From positions 1 to 9,146 of the forward strand of contig CAIQJD010000816.1 of NCBI GenBank assembly GCA_903872005.1: a stretch of DNA of 9,146 nucleotides, written 5' to 3'. The notes below the pieces were generated by a model. It saw nothing but the letters and a program-made list of their open reading frames with translations. It was not told the origin of the DNA and did no database searches. This stretch comes from an uncultured bacterium (GTDB taxonomy: Bacteria > Chloroflexota > Anaerolineae > JACIWP01). Below, piece by piece: positions 5,116 to 9,146 of the stretch (its first letter is position 1; the number at the start of each line of letters is the position of its first letter). A program made the position numbers and the translations under genes.

Positions 5116-6798
5116 ATGGCAAAGAGTGATTCGGTCAAGTATGGAGTGGAGCGCGCTCCGCATCGCGCGTTGTTGCGGGCGCTGGGTTGCACGGACCGCG
5201 AGATGGCGCAGCCCTTTGTGGGCGTGATGAACTCATACAATGAGATCATCCCCGGCCATACGCACCTGCGCCAGGTGGCGGACGCCGTGAAAGCCGGCAT
5301 CCGCACGGCCGGCGGCACGCCTTTCGAGATGAACACCATCGGCGTCTGCGATGGCATTGCCATGAACCACGCCGGCATGCGCTACTCCCTCCCCAGCCGC
5401 GAATTGATCGCCGATTCCATTGAAGTCGCCGTGGAGTCGCACGCCTTTGATGCCCTCGTCCTGATCCCGAATTGCGACAAAGTCGTCCCCGGCATGCTCC
5501 TGGCGGCCGTGCGGCTGAATATCCCGACCGTGGTCGTCAGCGGCGGCCCGATGCTGGCCGGCGAGTGGCGCGGCAAACGCGTGGACGTGAACTCGATGTT
5601 CGAGGGCGTCGGCAAAGTGCTGGCCGGCGAATGGAGCGAGGCCGATTTGAATGACCTCGAACTGGCGGCCTGCCCCGGCTGCGGCTCGTGCGCCGGCATG
5701 TTCACGGCCAACACGATGAATTGCCTGACCGAAGCCCTGGGCCTATCGCTGCCCGGCAGCGGCACGACGCCGGCCGTGGACGCCGGCCGGCTGCGCCTGG
5801 CGAAAGAGGCTGGCATGCAGGTCATGGAGCTGCTGCGCCGTGACATCCGCCCCAGCCAGTTGGTCACGTCGGCCTCCATCCACAACGCCTTCACCGTGGA
5901 CATGGCGCTGGGCGGCTCCACGAACTCCGTGTTGCACATGCTGGCCGTCGTCAATGAAGCCGGCGTGGATTTTCCCCTCTCCGCATTGAACAAGCTGAGC
6001 GCCCGCACGCCGCATCTGTGCAAGATGAGTCCGGCGGTGGGCGGTCACCACATCCAGGATTTGCACTACGCCGGCGGCATCCCCGCCGTCATGCGCGAGC
6101 TGGCCGATCAGGGCTTGCTGGATGTGGACGTGATGACGGCGACGGGCAAGACACTGGGCGAGAACTTGCGCTCGGCGGTCGTGTATGACCAGCGGGTGAT
6201 CCGGCCGGTGAGCGAACCGTACTCCCAATCCGGCGGCCTGCGGATCCTGTTCGGCTCGCTGGCGCCGGACGGCGCGGTGATCAAGAGCGCGGCCGTGAAG
6301 GCCGGCAACGGACAGTATCGCGGGCCGGCGCGGGTTTTCAATAACGAAGCGGATGCCGTCGCGGCGATCATGCGCCGCGATTTCCAGGCCGGCCAGGTGC
6401 TGGTGATTCGCAACGAAGGGCCACGGGGCGGGCCGGGGATGCGCGAGATGCTGACGGCGACGTCGGTCCTGTCGGGCATGGGCATGGATGGCGATATCGC
6501 GCTCATCACCGACGGGCGCTTCTCTGGCGCTTCGCGTGGCCTGGTGATCGGTCACGTGTCGCCGGAGGCTGCCGCCGGCGGCCCCATCGCCGCGGTGCAA
6601 GATGGCGACATGATCTCGATTGATCTGGCGAACTATGCGTTGCATCTGGAAGTGGATGAGGCGACGTTGCGCCAGCGGTTGGCGCAGTTGCCGGCCTGGG
6701 CGCCCACAGTTCATGAAGGCTATTTGCGGCGTTACGCCCAATTTGTGACTTCGGCCAGCGCCGGCGCGGTCTACGTCCGGCCGGACCGATGTCAATAA
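5116..6798 (+). CDS. ilvD: dihydroxy-acid dehydratase
   Basis: IlvD dehydrates 2,3-dihydroxy-isovalerate and 2,3-dihydroxy-3-methylvalerate to the 2-keto acids that precede valine, leucine and isoleucine. From the ATG at 5116 the protein has 560 residues, a normal length. Conserved IlvD/Edd motifs are present: GVERAPHR (10-17), [13 protein letters not shown] (39-51), [16 protein letters not shown] (70-85), [12 protein letters not shown] (90-101), [10 protein letters not shown] (118-127), [21 protein letters not shown] (186-206) and GRFSGASRG (467-475). Likely cluster ligands include C120 and C192, with K121 in the metal-site NCDK motif. Residue 47 is Gly (IIPGH), not the Cys found in the 2Fe-2S type enzymes, which suggests an oxygen-sensitive 4Fe-4S type. 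The frame is open back to a GTG at 4981, but that would translate through the 18-bp inverted repeat, and family homology begins at 5116. GGAAAGGG (5096-5103) is a somewhat distant Shine-Dalgarno. Confidence 0.97.
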   Translation: MAKSDSVKYGVERAPHRALLRALGCTDREMAQPFVGVMNSYNEIIPGHTHLRQVADAVKAGIRTAGGTPFEMNTIGVCDGIAMNHAGMRYSLPSRELIADSIEVAVESHAFDALVLIPNCDKVVPGMLLAAVRLNIPTVVVSGGPMLAGEWRGKRVDVNSMFEGVGKVLAGEWSEADLNDLELAACPGCGSCAGMFTANTMNCLTEALGLSLPGSGTTPAVDAGRLRLAKEAGMQVMELLRRDIRPSQLVTSASIHNAFTVDMALGGSTNSVLHMLAVVNEAGVDFPLSALNKLSARTPHLCKMSPAVGGHHIQDLHYAGGIPAVMRELADQGLLDVDVMTATGKTLGENLRSAVVYDQRVIRPVSEPYSQSGGLRILFGSLAPDGAVIKSAAVKAGNGQYRGPARVFNNEADAVAAIMRRDFQAGQVLVIRNEGPRGGPGMREMLTATSVLSGMGMDGDIALITDGRFSGASRGLVIGHVSPEAAAGGPIAAVQDGDMISIDLANYALHLEVDEATLRQRLAQLPAWAPTVHEGYLRRYAQFVTSASAGAVYVRPDRCQ

Positions 6799-6811
6799 TC
6801 GCCGATACGAC

Positions 6812-6823
6812 GGGAGAAGAGAG
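6812..6823 (+). promoter_or_regulatory. Shine-Dalgarno that fixes the ilvB start
   Basis: The purine run GGGAGAAGAGAG ends one base before the ATG at 6825, with its GGAG (6813-6816) eight bases upstream. An in-frame ATG at 6789 would overlap ilvD by 10 bases and add 12 residues not typical of the family. The 6825 start is preferred. Confidence 0.7.
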
Positions 6824-6824
6824 T

Positions 6825-8525
6825 ATGAAACTCACGGGAGCGCAGATCGTCTGTGAGAGCTTGCTGCGAGAGGGGGTGGATACCATCTTCGGGTATCCTG
6901 GCGGCGCTGCCATCCATCTGTACAATACATTCATGGATTATCCCCAGCTCCACCATGTCCTGGTGCGCCACGAACAGGCCGCCGCGCATGCCGCCGACGG
7001 CTATGCGCGCGCCTCTGGCAGGGTTGGCGTGTGCGTGGCTACCTCTGGCCCCGGCGCGACCAATCTGGTCACCGGCATTTCGACGGCCTATGCCGACTCG
7101 TCGCCGGTTGTGGCGATTACGGCGCAGGTGGCTTCGCACCTGTTGGCGCGCGATGCCTTCCAGGAAGTGGACATTGTCGGCATTACGCTCCCGATTACCA
7201 AGCATAGCTTCCTGGTTACGCCCAAAGACGATCTGACGACCGTCATGAAAGAGGCGTTTCATATCGCGCGCACCGGCCGGCCTGGCCCGGTGCTGGTGGA
7301 CATCACCAAAGACACGCTGGCCGCGCAGCGCGAGTTTCACTATCCCGATTCGGTCAACCTGCCAGGTTACCGGCCGACGGTGCATGGACACTCCCGGCAG
7401 ATTGAGCGTTCCGCGCAATTGATCGGCGAGGCGCAGCGCCCGGTGATCCTGGCCGGCCATGGTGTGATTCATGCCGGCGCAGAAGATCAGTTGCGCGCCC
7501 TGGCCGAACGGGCCAACTTGCCGGTGGTGACCACGCTGCTGGGCATCGGGGCGCTGCCGGAGACGCATCGTCTCTCCCTCGGCATGGTCGGTATGCACGG
7601 CGGCGCGCACGCCAACGAAGCGCTGCAGAAGGCCGACCTGATCCTGGTGCTGGGCGCGCGGCTCAATGATCGCGTGACTGGCCGGCTGGGGCATTTTGCG
7701 CCCAAGGCCAAGATCATCCACGTGGATGTGGACCCGGCCGAGATCGGCAAAAACGTGAAGGTCAATCTGGCGATTGTGGGCGACCTGCGCGACGTCTTGA
7801 CGCAACTGACGCCTTTGGTCGAGCCGAAGCTGTGCGCTGAGTGGCTGACGGAATTGCTGAAGCGCCAGATGCGGACGCGCGACGGCCAGGCGTTCACCGC
7901 CGGCAACAACGGCAAGCTGATGCCGCCGGCGGTGATCCGCGAAATCTGGCGGGCCACGCGCGGCCAGGCGATCATGGTGAGCGATGTGGGGCAGAATCAG
8001 ATGTGGGAGGCGCAGTACTATTTCCACGACCGCAAGCGCGGCCTGATTACCAGCGGCGGCCAGGGGACGATGGGCTTCGCCTTGCCGGCGGCTATGGGCG
8101 CGCAGGCCGCGTGCCCTGGCGAGCCGGTGTGGGTGGTGGTCGGCGATGGCGGTATTCAGATGAACATCCAGGAATTGGCGACCATCGTCCAGGAAGGTTA
8201 CCCCATCAAGATCGCCCTGCTCAACAATGGCTATCTGGGGATGGTGCGACAGTGGCAAGAGCTTTTCTATGAGCGGCGCTATTCGTATACGCCGATCCTC
8301 AGCCCGAACTTCCTGAAGCTGGCCGAAGCATACGGCATCCCGGCGCGGCGCGTGACGGAACGCGAGGATATGTCGCGGGCTATCGGCGAGGCCATGGCGA
8401 TGCCCGGGCCGGCGCTGTTGGAGTTCGTGGTCGAGTCGGAAGAGAATGTGTGGCCGATGGTGCCGGCCGGCGCCAGCCTGTCGGAGATGATCCATCGCTC
8501 TCCGGTGGAGGCGGGCGGAAAATGA
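6825..8525 (+). CDS. ilvB: acetohydroxyacid synthase, catalytic (large) subunit
   Basis: This thiamine-diphosphate enzyme condenses two pyruvates, or pyruvate with 2-ketobutyrate, in the first common step of branched-chain amino-acid synthesis. The 566-residue protein has the three expected domains. The N-terminal domain starts with KLTGAQIVCESL and holds VDTIFGYPGGA (18-28) and the catalytic Glu E50 in RHEQAAAHAADGYAR. The middle domain is about 190-340. The C-terminal domain contains GQGTMGFALPAAMGAQ (412-427) and the diphosphate-binding motif GDG (440-442) to NN (467-468). MVRQWQELFYERRYS (473-487) includes W477, equivalent to the tryptophan lining the herbicide site in plant enzymes. The motifs distinguish it from simple pyruvate oxidase or glyoxylate carboligase, and the adjacent ilvN confirms the call. 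It follows ilvD by 26 nt and overlaps ilvN by four bases, implying translational coupling. Confidence 0.97.
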   Translation: MKLTGAQIVCESLLREGVDTIFGYPGGAAIHLYNTFMDYPQLHHVLVRHEQAAAHAADGYARASGRVGVCVATSGPGATNLVTGISTAYADSSPVVAITAQVASHLLARDAFQEVDIVGITLPITKHSFLVTPKDDLTTVMKEAFHIARTGRPGPVLVDITKDTLAAQREFHYPDSVNLPGYRPTVHGHSRQIERSAQLIGEAQRPVILAGHGVIHAGAEDQLRALAERANLPVVTTLLGIGALPETHRLSLGMVGMHGGAHANEALQKADLILVLGARLNDRVTGRLGHFAPKAKIIHVDVDPAEIGKNVKVNLAIVGDLRDVLTQLTPLVEPKLCAEWLTELLKRQMRTRDGQAFTAGNNGKLMPPAVIREIWRATRGQAIMVSDVGQNQMWEAQYYFHDRKRGLITSGGQGTMGFALPAAMGAQAACPGEPVWVVVGDGGIQMNIQELATIVQEGYPIKIALLNNGYLGMVRQWQELFYERRYSYTPILSPNFLKLAEAYGIPARRVTEREDMSRAIGEAMAMPGPALLEFVVESEENVWPMVPAGASLSEMIHRSPVEAGGK

Positions 8526-9046
8526 GAAAGACGATCATCGCCTTCATGCAGGACCGACCGGGCGTCCTGAATCGGGTCGCCAGTATGATTCGCCGGCGCG
8601 ATTTCAACGTCGTCAGCCTCGCCGTGGCGCCCACCGAAGTGCCGGCGATCTCGCGCATGACCGCCGTCCTGGAGTGCGATGAGAGCCAGGAAGATCAGGT
8701 CGGCAAGCAGCTTCGCAAGATCGTCAACGTCACCAAAGTGATCACCGACCTGAACCCGGAGCGGGCCATCTTTCGCGAGTTGGCATTGATCAAGGTGAGC
8801 GGCTCGCCGACGACCCGCTCTGAGATCATTCATCTGGCCGAGGTTTTTCGGGCGCAGGTGGTGGACGTGTCGCCCTATACGTTGACCATCGAGATTACTG
8901 GCACGGAAGATAAGCTGGATAGTTTCATCGAGTTGGTGCGCCCCTTTGGCATCCGCGAGATGTCGCGCAGCGGCCCTCTGGCGATGCTGCGCGGGGCGAG
9001 CAACGCACATTCGCCGGCCGGCGAGGGCGCGGACGACGGCGAATAA
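8522..9046 (+). CDS. ilvN: acetohydroxyacid synthase, regulatory (small) subunit
   Basis: The small subunit activates IlvB and normally confers valine feedback inhibition. The 174-residue protein has an N-terminal ACT domain (about 1-76), with DRPGVLNRVASMIRRRDFNV (11-30), SLAVAPTE (32-39) and SRMTAVLE (44-51). A C-terminal small-subunit domain (about 82-158) includes RELALIKVSG (85-94), AEVFRAQVVDVSP (106-118) and LDSFIELVRPFGIREMSRSG (132-151). Compared with E. coli IlvH, effector-site positions G14 and N29 are kept, while position 11 is Asp instead of Asn. The last 15 or so residues, rich in Ala, Gly, Asp and Glu, are an unconserved tail. The ATG at 8522 overlaps the ilvB stop (ATGA), and GGAGG at 8507-8511 is its ribosome site. 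The frame is open further upstream inside ilvB, but homology starts here. Confidence 0.96.
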   Translation: MRKTIIAFMQDRPGVLNRVASMIRRRDFNVVSLAVAPTEVPAISRMTAVLECDESQEDQVGKQLRKIVNVTKVITDLNPERAIFRELALIKVSGSPTTRSEIIHLAEVFRAQVVDVSPYTLTIEITGTEDKLDSFIELVRPFGIREMSRSGPLAMLRGASNAHSPAGEGADDGE

Positions 9047-9064
9047 CGGATTGGGCCGTACTTC

Positions 9065-9086
9065 TCCCCGCGCAGACGCGCGGGGA
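9065..9086 (+). other. GC-rich hairpin between ilvN and ilvC
   Basis: TCCCCGCGC (9065-9073) and GCGCGGGGA (9078-9086) form a perfect 9-bp stem with the tetraloop AGAC. The following bases (TAGATCATCC) hold no T run, so it is not a typical intrinsic terminator. It could protect the upstream mRNA from 3' exonucleases or mark a processing point that sets different IlvB/IlvN and IlvC levels. It ends 14 bases before the ilvC Shine-Dalgarno. Confidence 0.7.
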
Positions 9087-9117
9087 TAGATCATCCATCG
9101 AGGAGGAACAGTTATTC

Positions 9118-9146
9118 ATGGCTACGGTGTATTACGACAAGGACGC
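9118..9146 (+). CDS. ilvC: ketol-acid reductoisomerase, first nine codons only
   Basis: The ATG at 9118 is preceded by a strong Shine-Dalgarno, AGGAGG (9101-9106), 11 bases upstream. The visible residues MATVYYDKD match the typical IlvC start (MA-x-x-YYDKDA). IlvC isomerises and reduces acetolactate or acetohydroxybutyrate with NADPH to give the substrates of IlvD, so it completes the set encoded here. The gene follows ilvN by 71 nt and continues beyond the window. With so few residues the call rests on the N-terminal motif plus operon context. Confidence 0.88.

Noticed and set aside
4816..5163. 115-residue minus-strand ORF across the ilv leader
   Set aside because: It runs through the promoter-attenuator leader, terminator and inverted repeat, which are better explained as + strand RNA structures; no motif is seen in its translation.
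6789..6824. ATG at 6789 as the ilvB start
   Set aside because: It would overlap ilvD and add 12 residues not typical of the family; ATG 6825 has a good Shine-Dalgarno and the conserved KLTGAQ start.
6792..8495. 567-residue ORF on the minus strand opposite ilvB
   Set aside because: It is a compositional shadow of ilvB in GC-rich DNA: low-complexity Arg/His/Gln-rich translation with no recognisable motif. The same holds for the long minus-strand ORF at 5743-6795 opposite ilvD.

Overview
The window is GC-rich bacterial DNA (only the ilv leader is relatively AT-rich), and every gene lies on the + strand. The hexamer GCCGGC recurs far more often than chance would give. The gene content (LytS-type multi-PAS hybrid kinase, tandem CDGSH protein, ilvD-ilvB-ilvN-ilvC order) and codon style suggest Chloroflexota, perhaps Anaerolineae or Caldilineae. 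This placement is inferred; no marker gene is present to prove it.

Left part (1-4746): a run of closely spaced genes. First is the 3' end of an M23 (LytM-type) cell-wall peptidase with all metal-ligand motifs intact. Then come an aldo/keto reductase, a small iron-sulfur protein with two CDGSH motifs around a divergent 4Fe-4S domain, and an 852-residue membrane hybrid histidine kinase (5TM-LYT sensor, two PAS domains, HisKA, HATPase, receiver). Gaps are 29-58 nt and each gene has its own Shine-Dalgarno. No convincing terminator follows the kinase.

Middle (4747-5115): a 369-base control region and the most interesting part of the window. A near-perfect sigma70 promoter (TTGACA, 17 nt, TACAAT with an upstream TG) starts on the base after the kinase stop codon. 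About 25 nt after the predicted transcription start is a 32-residue ORF with 17 Ile/Leu/Val codons. It is followed by a GC-rich hairpin with a U run (intrinsic terminator). Segments of the leader can pair in the mutually exclusive 1:2, 2:3 and 3:4 pattern of classical amino-acid attenuation. Between the terminator and ilvD lies a separate perfect 18-bp inverted repeat of unknown role.

Right part (5116-9146): the branched-chain amino-acid operon. It encodes ilvD (dihydroxy-acid dehydratase), ilvB (acetohydroxyacid synthase catalytic subunit), ilvN (regulatory ACT subunit, ATGA overlap with ilvB) and the first nine codons of ilvC (ketol-acid reductoisomerase), which runs off the window. A GC-rich hairpin without a U run sits between ilvN and ilvC. 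Together these genes make the 2-keto acid precursors of valine, isoleucine and leucine. The leader would let the cell read Ile/Leu/Val supply through ribosome stalling, and IlvN would add enzyme-level feedback.
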